A stretch of DNA of 64,000 nucleotides from Pseudomonas sp. TTU2014-080ASC (GCF_001446935.1 NZ_LKKK01000012.1:248001-312000); one strand, 5' to 3'. Positions 25,931-34,635 are shown, counted from the first letter of the stretch. Notes: a model not told the origin generated them from the sequence alone. Numbers and translations: made by a program.

Positions 25931-28096
25931 TTAAGCCTCTTCGTCCGGCGCACCGGCGGTGGCGGCCCTGGGCCGGGTCAGCTGCACGTTCAGACGCGGC
26001 ATGGCCAACTCCAAACCCCGCGCATCCAGTTTCTGCCGCAGAAGCAGATTAAAAGCGCGCTGCACCTCCCACTGCTTGATCGGTGCCGTTTTGAAACGGA
26101 AGCGCAGGATCGCCTGACCGTTGTCAAAACTTTCCACCCCCTGCATTTCCAGCGGCGACCAGATGTTGCGGCTGACAACCCGGTCGTTACGCAGTTCACC
26201 TGCGACCTCGCGCACCAGCGCCAGCGCATCATTGATCGGCATCGTCGCCGGCACCGGCCAGCGGAACATGGCATAGCCGAACTGGCGCGAGTAGTTCTTG
26301 ATCGTTTTGATCTCGCTGAACGGCACGGTGTGCACCACACCATCCAAGTCACGCAGGCGAACAGTGCGAATAGTCAGCGCCTCAACTGTCCCCAGATGCC
26401 CGCCCACATCTACATAGTCATCAATCGACAGCGAGTCTTCGATGATGATGAACAGGCCGGTAATCAGGTCCGCCACCAGCGACTGCGCACCAAAACCGAT
26501 TGCCAAACCGATAACACCGGCACCGGCCAGCAGCGGCGTGACGTTCATCCCCATATTCGCCAGTGCCACAATCAGGGCAATGATGGCGATGGTTACGAAA
26601 ATCACGTTGCGGATCAGCGGAAGCATGGTCAGCGCGCGGGTGCTGGTACGATTTTTCGCCCCCAGCCCGAGTACGTGCTGAATCGCCGTATCAGCAAGAA
26701 TCCAGGCTAACCAAGCAAAAATCAGGGTCGTGGCGAAACTGACCACCTTAATACTGATGGCCGAGCCCTCGCCTTCGGCATAACTCAGCAGCGACATGCC
26801 CCACACCCGCAGGCCGATCTCAAGGAAGACCAGCACCGTGCCCAGGTGCACCAAGGTGTAGAAAAACTTCTTCAGCTGCTCAACATACGGCGCGCTCTGG
26901 CGGTGTCCGGCCCGTGGCGGACGCGTATGAGCCCTGCGGATCAAACCGTTAACGGTCAGCCACACCACCGCAATCACCGAGCACAGTAAAGCCCGACGCA
27001 GAGTGGCGCTGCTGTCACCGGCGGTCATCACCGTGGCCACCAACGACGTACCCACCAGCAACAAAACCGGCACATACCACAGGCTGCCCACTACCTCGAT
27101 CAGCTCCTGCACGCCGCGCTGTTTGAGGCGGCGCTGCAGAGGCTGGTTACGGATCAGGTGAGCAATCGGGCGACGGAATTTGAGAGCAAAAATAGCCGTC
27201 AGGGTTGCTGCCAGAATATTTGCCACTGAGGCAATCGACAGCGAGGTGTACACCCCCAGTCCTTCAACCACGCGCGGGTCATGCACCACCTCGCCGAGCG
27301 TAGCCAAGCTGCCAATCAGCCACAACGGGCGGAAGGCCTTGCGGCGCAGAATGTTCAGAGCAGGTGTGCGGTGAGGGCCACTGATCAGCGACAGCGAAAT
27401 CACACACAGGGCTGAAATCAACGTACCGCAGACCAGCACATAGGCGGTGATCATCGCCAGCATGCGTCCCAGCGAGCTGGGCAGCGCCACGGCAAAGTAC
27501 AGAGTGATCAGGAAGGCAATCAGCCACGGCCCGAGCTTGCGCACGGCGAACAGCATCAGGTCGCGGGTTTTCGGGTTTTGTGGCAGCTCCTGCTCCAGGC
27601 CGAAGCGCTGCTGCATGCGCCTGGCCAACCAACGCAAGCCCACCGCCACGCAGCCCCAGATCAGAATGACCATCGCAAAATCCAGCACCATCTCCGGCCA
27701 CTGCTGCCACGACGGAGCCCGGGCGACCAGCTCCTCCTGAGTCTTCTCAAGTTTCTTGGTCCACAGCACTAACGGGCTGTTTTCACCCTGAAACTGACGC
27801 TCGAAGCTGCCGATGGTCTCGCCGAGCAGGCCCAGCACTCCGCCACTTTCCTGCTTATTTTTCTCTGTGACATCACGCAGCTGTTTGAGCTTCTTCAGCA
27901 TATCCGCGCGCTGCTTGTCGTTCTCCAGCACCTGAATCACCTGATTCAGGGACTGCTCCAACTGCGCGTCAGAAATTTTCTGCTCGGACTTATCGCCACT
28001 GCCAGGCAGCCCCGGCAAGGCTGCAAAAGCCGGAGAGGCCAGTGACAGACTCATCACCAGCAGAATCAAAAAGCGCTGTATCACCTTCACACACAT
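25931..28096 (-). CDS. moderate-conductance mechanosensitive channel (YbiO/MscS family)
   Basis: About 721 residues; the start is uncertain (ATG 28096, a GTG two codons later following AAGGGG, or ATG 28114). A signal peptide precedes a periplasmic helical region with a coiled-coil-like stretch (NDKQRADMLKKLKQLRD). About ten membrane helices follow. The MscS core lies near the C-terminus: AGAGVIGLAIGFGAQSLVADL (pore helix), then FIIIEDSLSIDDYVDVGG and the beta domain VHTVPFSEIKTIKNYSR. Such channels release solutes on hypo-osmotic shock. Length and layout fit E. coli YbiO. Confidence 0.9.
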   Translation of the reverse strand: MCVKVIQRFLILLVMSLSLASPAFAALPGLPGSGDKSEQKISDAQLEQSLNQVIQVLENDKQRADMLKKLKQLRDVTEKNKQESGGVLGLLGETIGSFERQFQGENSPLVLWTKKLEKTQEELVARAPSWQQWPEMVLDFAMVILIWGCVAVGLRWLARRMQQRFGLEQELPQNPKTRDLMLFAVRKLGPWLIAFLITLYFAVALPSSLGRMLAMITAYVLVCGTLISALCVISLSLISGPHRTPALNILRRKAFRPLWLIGSLATLGEVVHDPRVVEGLGVYTSLSIASVANILAATLTAIFALKFRRPIAHLIRNQPLQRRLKQRGVQELIEVVGSLWYVPVLLLVGTSLVATVMTAGDSSATLRRALLCSVIAVVWLTVNGLIRRAHTRPPRAGHRQSAPYVEQLKKFFYTLVHLGTVLVFLEIGLRVWGMSLLSYAEGEGSAISIKVVSFATTLIFAWLAWILADTAIQHVLGLGAKNRTSTRALTMLPLIRNVIFVTIAIIALIVALANMGMNVTPLLAGAGVIGLAIGFGAQSLVADLITGLFIIIEDSLSIDDYVDVGGHLGTVEALTIRTVRLRDLDGVVHTVPFSEIKTIKNYSRQFGYAMFRWPVPATMPINDALALVREVAGELRNDRVVSRNIWSPLEMQGVESFDNGQAILRFRFKTAPIKQWEVQRAFNLLLRQKLDARGLELAMPRLNVQLTRPRAATAGAPDEEA

Positions 28097-28267
28097 CCCC
28101 TTAACGCGAAGCATAGTTACACGCACCCTGGTCAGGCTGACACAGTCCATTGCGTACGACCTGCCCCTCTGACAGCAGCATTAGAAAAACATTACAAGCG
28201 TACTGACTTGCCAAGCAGCACCAGCAATGCAAGGCTTACAGCACCGCAAACCAAGGGATTGCTGCCC

Positions 28268-28819
28268 ATGCGCCTGCTAACCGTGTTTCTGTTTTGCGCC
28301 TTAGCATTGCCTGCTTCTGCGCAGATTTACAAATACACCGATGATCGCGGCAATGTCGTGTACAGCGATCAACCGCCGGAAGGCCGCACCGCTCAGACCA
28401 TCGAGCTGGCACCGACCAACACCGTTGAAGCGCAAGCACCTGTCGACATGCCAAGTCACACCGAGACCGCCGAACAATCGGCTGCCTACACTGTGCTGCG
28501 TCTTAAAGACCTGCCTTCGGCAGACGCTATCCGCGCCAACAACGGCACGTTTAGTGTGGGCGTTGAAATTCAACCACGCCTGCAAAGCGGTCATTCCCTG
28601 CGTTTACTGCTGGATGGTCGCCCTTACGGCAAGCCAACTACAGCACCGCGCCTGCAATTGACCAACATTGATCGCGGCGAACACAGCCTGGCGGTTGAGG
28701 TACTCAGTGGTGACACGCCATTGCAGACCAGCCAAACCCAAACCTTTACGGTCCAACGCGTACACACCAACAACCCGGCCACTCGCCCGCCTAAACCACA
28801 ACCCAAGCCTGCACCTTAA
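28268..28819 (+). CDS. DUF4124 domain envelope protein, first copy
   Basis: 183 residues from ATG 28268, just upstream of a clear signal peptide (LLTVFLFCALALPASA). The DUF4124 motif follows directly: QIYKYTDDRGNVVYSDQPPEGR. A beta-rich C-terminal part (LRLLLDGRPYG, LTNIDRGEHSLAVEVL) resembles a carbohydrate-binding-like sandwich, and the end is proline- and lysine-rich. It is followed after 22 bases by a paralogue. The function is unknown; in other pseudomonads I recall such genes standing between glnA and ntrB. Confidence 0.88.
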   Translation: MRLLTVFLFCALALPASAQIYKYTDDRGNVVYSDQPPEGRTAQTIELAPTNTVEAQAPVDMPSHTETAEQSAAYTVLRLKDLPSADAIRANNGTFSVGVEIQPRLQSGHSLRLLLDGRPYGKPTTAPRLQLTNIDRGEHSLAVEVLSGDTPLQTSQTQTFTVQRVHTNNPATRPPKPQPKPAP

Positions 28820-28841
28820 ACACAAGGCCATTTGATCGACT

Positions 28842-29459
28842 ATGCGCAAACTGCTGTTGTGCAGCCTGATGCTGCTAGCCCTGCCCGCTCTGGCTCAGGT
28901 GTATACCTACATAGATGCTGAAGGGAACCGCGTATTCACTGACAAGCCGCGCTCCAGCACTGCCAAGCCAGTGCAACTGGCCCCGAGCAACAGCATGCCT
29001 TCTTATGAATATCAGGCGCCGCAGGCCCCTGCCGTTATCGAAGCGCCCCAATTGCGCTATCACGTGCTGCGCATTTTAATTCCGCTGCCCGACACCACCA
29101 TTCGTGATAGCGCTGGCAACCTGATCGTGACTGCTGACAGTGAGCCTGGCTTGTTCCCTAAACACCGTTATCGTCTGGTGATGGACGGCCAGCCTCAGGG
29201 CGAGCCGCAAACCAGCCCGGTGTTTGCCCTGGAAAATATCGACCGGGGCACTCACCAGATCGCCATTGAGATCGTCGATGAGCAGGGCCGGATTGTCGAA
29301 CGCACGCCCAGCCAGCCCTTCCACATGCAGCGCATTTCTCTGACACAAAAGCGCAAAGTTAACCCGTGCAAAAAAGATGATTACGGCGTCCGCCCGGAAT
29401 GCCCAATCCGCGACAAACCCAAGCCTGAGCCCGACATTCCTTTTGTGCCGTTCATTTAA
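28842..29459 (+). CDS. DUF4124 domain envelope protein, second copy
   Basis: 205 residues, paralogous to the preceding protein. Signal peptide LLLCSLMLLALPALA, then QVYTYIDAEGNRVFTDKPR. The C-terminal domain shares the pattern RYRLVMDGQPQG ... ALENIDRGTHQIAIEIV with copy 1. A Cys pair near the end (NPCKKDDYGVRPEC) may form a disulfide. Probably periplasmic and co-transcribed with copy 1. The intergenic region after it carries the ntrBC control sites. Confidence 0.88.
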   Translation: MRKLLLCSLMLLALPALAQVYTYIDAEGNRVFTDKPRSSTAKPVQLAPSNSMPSYEYQAPQAPAVIEAPQLRYHVLRILIPLPDTTIRDSAGNLIVTADSEPGLFPKHRYRLVMDGQPQGEPQTSPVFALENIDRGTHQIAIEIVDEQGRIVERTPSQPFHMQRISLTQKRKVNPCKKDDYGVRPECPIRDKPKPEPDIPFVPFI

Positions 29460-29500
29460 CCTACGCACGACACGTATCCTTCCCATCGCAGACACTTATT

Positions 29501-29517
29501 TGCACCAATTTGGTGCA
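29501..29517. promoter_or_regulatory. perfect NtrC enhancer site
   Basis: TGCACCA-ATT-TGGTGCA is a perfect 17-base palindrome matching the NtrC box. It sits about 127 bases upstream of the -24 element of the sigma-54-like promoter at 29635-29650, a normal enhancer distance. It implies that ntrBC is controlled by NtrC itself. Confidence 0.88.
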
Positions 29518-29634
29518 AATGCCGTCAACTTATTCCTATACTGTCCCTGTTCTGGGTCATAAAAAGCACCGAGACAACACGCGAAGCTGCGAAAACGGGC
29601 ACACCGGTCCAAATCACGCATCTTTTCGGGGCTT

Positions 29635-29650
29635 TGGTTTGCTTTTTGCA
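29635..29650 (+). promoter_or_regulatory. probable sigma-54 promoter of ntrBC
   Basis: TGGTTTGCTTTTTGCA keeps the GG (-24) and GC (-12) dinucleotides with the correct 10-base spacing and the TTGC -12 element. The CAC after TGG is not conserved. Transcription would start near 29661, about 200 bases before ntrB. Apart from these sites the 29460-29858 spacer shows no gene. Confidence 0.6.
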
Positions 29651-29858
29651 TTTACCCACTCAGTAGCCACGTTTTTCAGGAGCTGTGAGCAGTTCGCCAA
29701 GGCGCGAGGGCAGTCCGCTTCAGCAGTTTCTGTTCATGACAGGAGTGAGGTTTGCTTATTACCACGCGCACTAGGAAAAACCGGCTACGCCAGACGAGGT
29801 CCAACCCCATACGCCACCATGCCTGCAGGCTGGAAGCGAAACCTCAGCAGGCCAGGCC

Positions 29859-30944
29859 ATGATTATCAACGACTCGTTACACCGATTACTGCTCGATAAC
29901 CTGACGACCGCCACACTGCTGCTCAACGGCGAACTGCGTCTTGAATACATGAACCCGGCAGCAGAGATGCTGCTGGCTGTCAGCGGCCAGCGCAGCCATG
30001 GCCAGTTCATCAACGAACTGTTCACCGAATCAGCAGAAGCCCTCAATGCGCTGCACATTGCCGTTGCCCAAGCGCATCCGTTCAACAAACGCGAGACGGT
30101 TCTGACCACCCTCAACGGCCAGCCGCTGACTGTCGATTACGCCGTGACACCAGTGCTCAACCAGGGCGAAACCCTGTTGCTGCTGGAGATTCACCCGCGC
30201 GACCGACTGCTTCGCATCACTAAAGAAGAAGCGCAGCTGTCCAAGCAGGAAACCACCAAGATGCTCGTGCGCGGCCTTGCCCATGAGATCAAAAATCCGC
30301 TCGGAGGCATCCGTGGCGCAGCCCAGCTGCTGGCCCGTGAGCTGCCGGAAGAGAGCCTGCGTGATTACACCAATGTGATCATTGAAGAAGCCGACCGCCT
30401 GCGTAATTTGGTCGACCGCATGCTCGGTTCAAACAAATTACCGACCCTGAGCCTGACCAATATCCACGAAGTGCTGGAACGGGTCAGCAGCCTGATCGAA
30501 GCCGAAAGCCAGGGCAGCATCGTCCTGGTGCGCGATTACGATCCGAGCATCCCAGATGTGCTGATCGACCGCGAACAAATGATCCAGGCGGTACTCAACA
30601 TCGTCCGCAACGCCATGCAGGCCCTGGCCTACAGCACCGAGCAGCACCCCGGGCGCATCACCCTGCGCACCCGCACCATGCGTCAGTTCACCATCGGTCA
30701 CACCCGCCACCGGCTCGTGGCCAAGATTGAAATTATCGATAACGGCCCCGGCATCCCGCCGGAACTACAGGAAACCATTTTCTATCCCATGGTCAGCGGG
30801 CGTGCCGACGGCACCGGCCTTGGCCTGGCAATCACCCAGAACATCATCAGTCAGCACCAGGGACTGATCGAATGCGAGAGCTATCCCGGCCACACCGTAT
30901 TCTCAGTCTTCCTGCCTCTGGAACAAGGAGTTGCCCCGTCATGA
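29859..30944 (+). CDS. ntrB: nitrogen regulation sensor histidine kinase NtrB
   Basis: 361 residues, cytoplasmic. An N-terminal PAS domain (LLDNLTTATLLLNGELRLEYMNPAAEMLL) is followed by the DHp helix GLAHEIKNPLGG with phospho-acceptor His142. The ATPase domain shows the N box (NIVRNAMQAL), DNGPGIPP and GTGLGLAI boxes. NtrB phosphorylates NtrC under nitrogen limitation and is inhibited by PII. The stop overlaps the ntrC start (ATGA). Confidence 0.97.
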   Translation: MIINDSLHRLLLDNLTTATLLLNGELRLEYMNPAAEMLLAVSGQRSHGQFINELFTESAEALNALHIAVAQAHPFNKRETVLTTLNGQPLTVDYAVTPVLNQGETLLLLEIHPRDRLLRITKEEAQLSKQETTKMLVRGLAHEIKNPLGGIRGAAQLLARELPEESLRDYTNVIIEEADRLRNLVDRMLGSNKLPTLSLTNIHEVLERVSSLIEAESQGSIVLVRDYDPSIPDVLIDREQMIQAVLNIVRNAMQALAYSTEQHPGRITLRTRTMRQFTIGHTRHRLVAKIEIIDNGPGIPPELQETIFYPMVSGRADGTGLGLAITQNIISQHQGLIECESYPGHTVFSVFLPLEQGVAPS

Positions 30945-32383
30945 ATCACAGTGAAACCGTCTGGATTGTCGATGATGATCGCTCTATCCGCTGGGTGCTG
31001 GAAAAGGCCCTGCAACAGGAAGGCATGACCACTCAAAGTTTCGACAGTGCAGACGGTGTCCTCAACCGCCTCAGCCGTCAGCAGCCGGACGTCATCATCT
31101 CCGACATCCGCATGCCCGGCGCCAGTGGCCTTGATCTGCTGGCACGTATCCGCGAACTGTATCCACGCCTGCCGGTCATCATCATGACCGCCCACTCCGA
31201 TCTGGACAGTGCGGTGGCCTCCTATCAGGGTGGTGCCTTCGAATACCTGCCCAAACCGTTTGATGTGGATGAAGCCGTCTCCCTGGTCAAACGCGCCAAC
31301 CAGCACGCCAAAGAGCAGCAAAGCCTGGCAGCCCCGACCGAACAGCCGCGCACCCCGGAAATCATCGGTGAAGCACCGGCCATGCAGGAAGTCTTCCGCG
31401 CCATCGGCCGCCTCAGCCACTCCAACATTACTGTGCTGATCAACGGCGAGTCCGGAACTGGTAAAGAGCTGGTCGCTCACGCCCTACACCGTCACAGCCC
31501 GCGCGCAGCGTCTCCGTTCATCGCCCTTAACATGGCGGCGATTCCAAAAGATTTGATGGAGTCCGAGCTGTTCGGCCACGAGAAGGGCGCATTCACCGGC
31601 GCAGCCAACCAGCGTCGTGGCCGCTTTGAGCAGGCCGATGGCGGCACCCTGTTCCTCGACGAAATCGGCGACATGCCCGCCGATACCCAAACCCGCCTGC
31701 TGCGCGTACTGGCCGATGGCGAGTTCTACCGCGTCGGCGGCCATACGCCGGTTAAAGTGGACGTACGCATCATTGCGGCGACCCACCAGAATCTGGAAAG
31801 CCTGGTACAGGCCGGCAAATTCCGTGAGGACTTATTCCACCGCCTCAACGTGATCCGTATCCACATTCCACGCCTGGCCGATCGTCGCGAAGACATTCCG
31901 ACGCTGGCCCGCCACTTCCTCGGCCGCGCCGCCACCGAGCTGGCCGTCGAGCCGAAGATTCTTAAGAGCGAAACCGAAGAGTACCTGCGCAACCTGGCCT
32001 GGCCGGGCAACGTCCGCCAACTGGAAAACACCTGCCGCTGGATCACCGTCATGGCTTCAGGCCGTGAAGTGCATATTGATGACCTGCCGCCGGAACTGCT
32101 CAGCCAGCCTCAGGAAAGCGCCCCGGTCAGCAACTGGGAACAAGCGCTGCGTCAGTGGGCCGATCAGTCCCTGGCGCGCGGCCAATCCAGTCTGCTGGAC
32201 AGCGCCGTACCGGCGTTCGAGCGGATCATGATCGAAACCGCCCTCAAACACACCGCTGGCCGCCGTCGCGACGCAGCCGTGCTACTGGGCTGGGGCCGCA
32301 ACACCCTGACCCGCAAGATCAAAGAGCTGGGCATGAACGTCGCCGGTGGCGACGGTGATGACGGCGACGATAGCGACGACTGA
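30941..32383 (+). CDS. ntrC: nitrogen regulation response regulator NtrC
   Basis: 480 residues from ATG 30941. Receiver domain with acidic pocket Asp11/Asp12 and phospho-acceptor Asp55 (IISDIRMPG). The central AAA+ sigma-54 activation domain has Walker A GESGTGKE, the GAFTGA loop contacting sigma-54, and GGTLFLDEIGD. The C-terminal Fis-type HTH is RRRDAAVLLGWGRNTLTRKIKEL, with an acidic Asp/Gly tail. It activates nitrogen-assimilation genes. NtrC/sigma-54 signals flank the gene on both sides. Confidence 0.97.
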   Translation: MNHSETVWIVDDDRSIRWVLEKALQQEGMTTQSFDSADGVLNRLSRQQPDVIISDIRMPGASGLDLLARIRELYPRLPVIIMTAHSDLDSAVASYQGGAFEYLPKPFDVDEAVSLVKRANQHAKEQQSLAAPTEQPRTPEIIGEAPAMQEVFRAIGRLSHSNITVLINGESGTGKELVAHALHRHSPRAASPFIALNMAAIPKDLMESELFGHEKGAFTGAANQRRGRFEQADGGTLFLDEIGDMPADTQTRLLRVLADGEFYRVGGHTPVKVDVRIIAATHQNLESLVQAGKFREDLFHRLNVIRIHIPRLADRREDIPTLARHFLGRAATELAVEPKILKSETEEYLRNLAWPGNVRQLENTCRWITVMASGREVHIDDLPPELLSQPQESAPVSNWEQALRQWADQSLARGQSSLLDSAVPAFERIMIETALKHTAGRRRDAAVLLGWGRNTLTRKIKELGMNVAGGDGDDGDDSDD

Positions 32384-32393
32384 TCGCACCTCC

Positions 32394-32415
32394 AGGCGGC
32401 GCGCCCGCGCCGCCT
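32394..32415 (+). terminator. GC-rich hairpin after ntrC
   Basis: Perfect 9-bp stem AGGCGGCGC/GCGCCGCCT with a GCCC loop, 11 bases after the ntrC stop. The following bases are pyrimidine-rich (CTTCCCCTCC) rather than a clean T-run. Confidence 0.6.
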
Positions 32416-32675
32416 GCTTCCCCTCCTTCGTATCCCACTGCAGCAGCCCCGTCATCAGACGCATTTCGGGCTGGCATCGACATTTGCCTGGCTTAACGGC
32501 TCCCGAGCCAATGCGCCCCAGACTCTCTCACGCCCCATCTGGCTCCATAACAAGGCACGCAGCCTCAGACTGGTGCACGACCAGATGCCGCTGCGTTTGA
32601 GAAAACAGGCAGGCAAACACTGAGAAATCCCTCACAGCCCAACAAATACGGGCACTCCATCGATTTTTTAAAAGT

Positions 32676-32691
32676 TGGCACGGGCTCTGCA
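32676..32691 (+). promoter_or_regulatory. sigma-54 promoter of the NrsZ-like RNA
   Basis: TGGCACGGGCTCTGCA matches TGGCACG-N4-TTGCA with one mismatch and the correct GG/GC spacing. Transcription should begin near 32701-32702. A TGGTGCA half of an NtrC box lies at 32571-32577, about 105 bases upstream, with only a partial left half. The rest of the 32384-32756 spacer shows no gene. Confidence 0.85.
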
Positions 32692-32700
32692 TATACATAA

Positions 32701-32758
32701 GCAATTCCCAGTTTTGGGGACCTTGGTACAGGCAGGCCGGGGAATCCCCTCTTTTATT
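32701..32758 (+). ncRNA. nrsZ: candidate NrsZ-type nitrogen-regulated small RNA
   Basis: The expected transcript from the sigma-54 promoter is only about 58 bases long. It can form TCCCA/TGGGG near its 5' end and ends with the GGGG-AAT-CCCC hairpin followed by TCTTTTATT, a terminator. In P. aeruginosa NrsZ lies in exactly this place (after ntrC, before the PA5126-type gene), depends on NtrBC/RpoN and is built of repeated stem-loop units. Here there seems to be a single unit. The 3' end meets the stop of the convergent gene at 32757. Sequence homology to NrsZ was not tested. Confidence 0.65.
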
Positions 32759-33194
32759 ACTGCGTTAGGCTGATCACCAGCCGCCAGCGACCGTCCGCTT
32801 CCTGAGCACGCCACGTGCCCTGAAGCGGACGGGCCGCCACCACCTTCAGCAGCAAATCTCTACGCTCCCGCACGATACGCCAGTTGGCGCGATGACCGCC
32901 CACCTGCAGCTGACCGCTACCTTCCTTACCAAAGCTCTCGATACGCAGCAGGAAAACGCCTTCAGCTTCGCCCACTTGCGGCTTAGGCTCCTGGTCAAAC
33001 CACAGCTCCAGCCCCTGATCAATCACCCGTACGTCGCGCAGCCATTGCGGATCAGGGTGCACCAATCGCCCGATCATCAGACCGATCAGAAAAGCGAAAA
33101 CCGCCAATGACGCAATAACTCGCAGCCACGGACGAGGCCGCGGCGGCAGATCGGGGGTAGAATAGTCGCCGTCTTCAGGGCTGGAACCGCGCAT
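32757..33194 (-). CDS. single-pass membrane hypothetical protein (PA5126-like position)
   Basis: 145 residues. A proline/arginine-rich cytoplasmic start (PDLPPRPRPWLR) is followed by one membrane helix (VIASLAVFAFLIGLMIG). The remaining ~100 residues form a periplasmic beta-rich domain (QGLELWFDQEPKPQVG, GTWRAQEADGRWRLVI). I recognise no named family. The gene's ATG overlaps the ATG of the divergent trmL gene (shared CATG), so each promoter must lie in the other's coding region. Confidence 0.8.
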   Translation of the reverse strand: MRGSSPEDGDYSTPDLPPRPRPWLRVIASLAVFAFLIGLMIGRLVHPDPQWLRDVRVIDQGLELWFDQEPKPQVGEAEGVFLLRIESFGKEGSGQLQVGGHRANWRIVRERRDLLLKVVAARPLQGTWRAQEADGRWRLVISLTQ

Positions 33195-33657
33195 GTTTCA
33201 CGTAATCCTTTTTCAACCGGAAATACCGCCGAACACCGGCAACATTATCAGGCTCTGCGCCAACAGCGGCTGCCACCTGCACCTGATCGAGCCTTTAGGC
33301 TTCGAGCTGGATGATAAACGCCTGCGCCGCGCCGGACTGGATTATCACGAGTACGCCACCCTGCAACGCCATCCGGACCTGGACAGCTGCCTGGCGAGCA
33401 TTGGCAATCCCCGGGTTTTCGCCTTTACCACCAAAGGCAGCCAGCCATTCCACGACGTCAGCTACCAGCCCGGTGATGCCTTCCTGTTCGGCCCGGAAAG
33501 CCGTGGCCTGCCGGAAGACATCCGCAACAGCGTACCGCCCGAACAACGCCTGCGCCTGCCCATGCGCGAAGGCTGCCGCAGCCTCAACCTCTCCAACACT
33601 GTAGCCGTGGCCGTGTATGAAGCCTGGCGGCAGCAGGGGTTTGCCGAGGCGCAGTGA
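33193..33657 (+). CDS. trmL: tRNA (cytidine/uridine-34-2'-O)-methyltransferase TrmL
   Basis: 154 residues of the SPOUT/SpoU class. Motif 1 FQPEIPPNTGNIIRLCANSGCHLHLI, motif 2 FLFGPESRGLPEDI and motif 3 MREGCRSLNLSNTVAVAVYEA form the SAM-binding trefoil knot. It methylates the wobble ribose of tRNA-Leu isoacceptors. Its length equals that of E. coli TrmL (YibK). The start overlaps that of the divergent membrane protein gene. Confidence 0.95.
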   Translation: MFHVILFQPEIPPNTGNIIRLCANSGCHLHLIEPLGFELDDKRLRRAGLDYHEYATLQRHPDLDSCLASIGNPRVFAFTTKGSQPFHDVSYQPGDAFLFGPESRGLPEDIRNSVPPEQRLRLPMREGCRSLNLSNTVAVAVYEAWRQQGFAEAQ

Positions 33658-33705
33658 GCTATCTGAGGCCCGTGCCCAAATTAGCGCGTGGCAGCTAAAT
33701 CGAAC

Positions 33706-33790
33706 GGTGGGTAATCTGCTTCGCAGACTTACCACACCCTACGTTACGTATGCTTCTGTAGGGTGCGGTAAGGCCAAAGGCGTACCCACC
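33706..33790. repeat. 85-bp nested inverted-repeat element
   Basis: The outer ends are GGTGGGTA and TACCCACC. Inside lie TCTGC-ttc-GCAGA and a larger stem TTACC-a-CACCCTAC / GTAGGGTG-c-GGTAA. The whole can fold into a cruciform. It sits between trmL and secB and looks like a dispersed extragenic palindrome or a non-autonomous MITE-like unit. No second copy was noticed in this window. Confidence 0.65.
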
Positions 33791-33813
33791 ACGTGTTTAA
33801 AGTCCCATAAAAA

Positions 33814-33836
33814 AACGCCCCGAAGGGCGTTTTTTC
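33814..33836. terminator. bidirectional terminator between trmL and secB
   Basis: AACGCCC-CGAA-GGGCGTT with six T residues on the + side and a run of A on the left that gives T on the - strand. It can end transcription of trmL and secB alike. Confidence 0.9.
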
Positions 33837-33853
33837 AAGCAGCGCGCCAACCC

Positions 33854-34336
33854 TTAGTGGGAAGTCGCTTCGCCAGCTTGCTGCATGCGCTGCAGCTCTT
33901 GCGCGTACAGCGCATCGAAGTTCACCGGAGACAGCATCAGCGCCGGGAACGAACCACGGGTCACCAGGTTGTCCAGCGCTTCGCGAGCGTACGGGAACAG
34001 GATATTCGGGCAGAAAGCGCCCAGCGTGTGGCTCATAGCCGCCGCGTCCAGGCCCTTGATCAGGAAGATACCGGCCTGCTGTACTTCAGCGATGAAGGCA
34101 ACTTCTTCGCCAGTCTTAACTGTGACCGAAACTGTCAGCACCACTTCGTAGAAATCACCCTCGAGGGCCTTCTGACGGGTATTCAGGTCCATGGAAACAT
34201 TAGGAGCCCACTCCTGACGGAAGATTTCCGGGCTTTTCGGGGCTTCAAAGGACAAGTCACGCACATAGATACGCTGCAGGGAGAATTGAGCAGCCTGTTC
34301 GCCTTGCGCAGCGCCGTTGCTAGCTTGTTCGGTCAT
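33854..34336 (-). CDS. secB: protein-export chaperone SecB
   Basis: 160 residues, acidic. It has the SecB pattern [22 protein letters not shown], then [25 protein letters not shown] and [27 protein letters not shown]. SecB holds preproteins unfolded and hands them to SecA. It is the last gene of the rhodanese-grxC-secB - strand operon, an arrangement also known from E. coli (yibN-grxC-secB). Confidence 0.97.
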   Translation of the reverse strand: MTEQASNGAAQGEQAAQFSLQRIYVRDLSFEAPKSPEIFRQEWAPNVSMDLNTRQKALEGDFYEVVLTVSVTVKTGEEVAFIAEVQQAGIFLIKGLDAAAMSHTLGAFCPNILFPYAREALDNLVTRGSFPALMLSPVNFDALYAQELQRMQQAGEATSH

Positions 34337-34379
34337 TATTAAGCCTTCCTTTGGTTCAGTTCGTTCAAATAGAAATCAA

Positions 34380-34634
34380 TCAACCCTTGAGCAGCGCGTC
34401 CAGCTTGCCAGCGCGCTCCAGAGCGTACAGATCATCACAACCACCTACGTGGGTCTCACCAATCCAGATCTGTGGCACCGATGTGCGCTGGGCCTTACGG
34501 GCCATTTCCGCACGTACATCGGGTTGACCATCGACACGGATCTCCTCAAACAGCACGCCTTTATGGCTGAGCAGCTGTTTGGCACGGATACAATACGGGC
34601 ACCAATCGCTCGAATAGATGACAACAGGCTGCAT
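34380..34634 (-). CDS. grxC: glutaredoxin 3
   Basis: 84 residues. Active site CPYC in SSDWCPYCIRAKQLL, cis-Pro region RTSVPQIWIGETHVGGCDDLYAL. It is a dithiol glutaredoxin that reduces protein and glutathione mixed disulfides. It lies one base downstream of the rhodanese gene stop and 43 bases before secB, so it is in the same transcript. Confidence 0.96.
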   Translation of the reverse strand: MQPVVIYSSDWCPYCIRAKQLLSHKGVLFEEIRVDGQPDVRAEMARKAQRTSVPQIWIGETHVGGCDDLYALERAGKLDALLKG

Positions 34635-34635
34635 A

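Noticed and set aside
32472..32487. TGGCATCGACATTTGC as a second sigma-54 promoter after ntrC
   Set aside because: The GG and GC dinucleotides are 11 bases apart instead of 10, and the better element at 32676 fits the terminated RNA.
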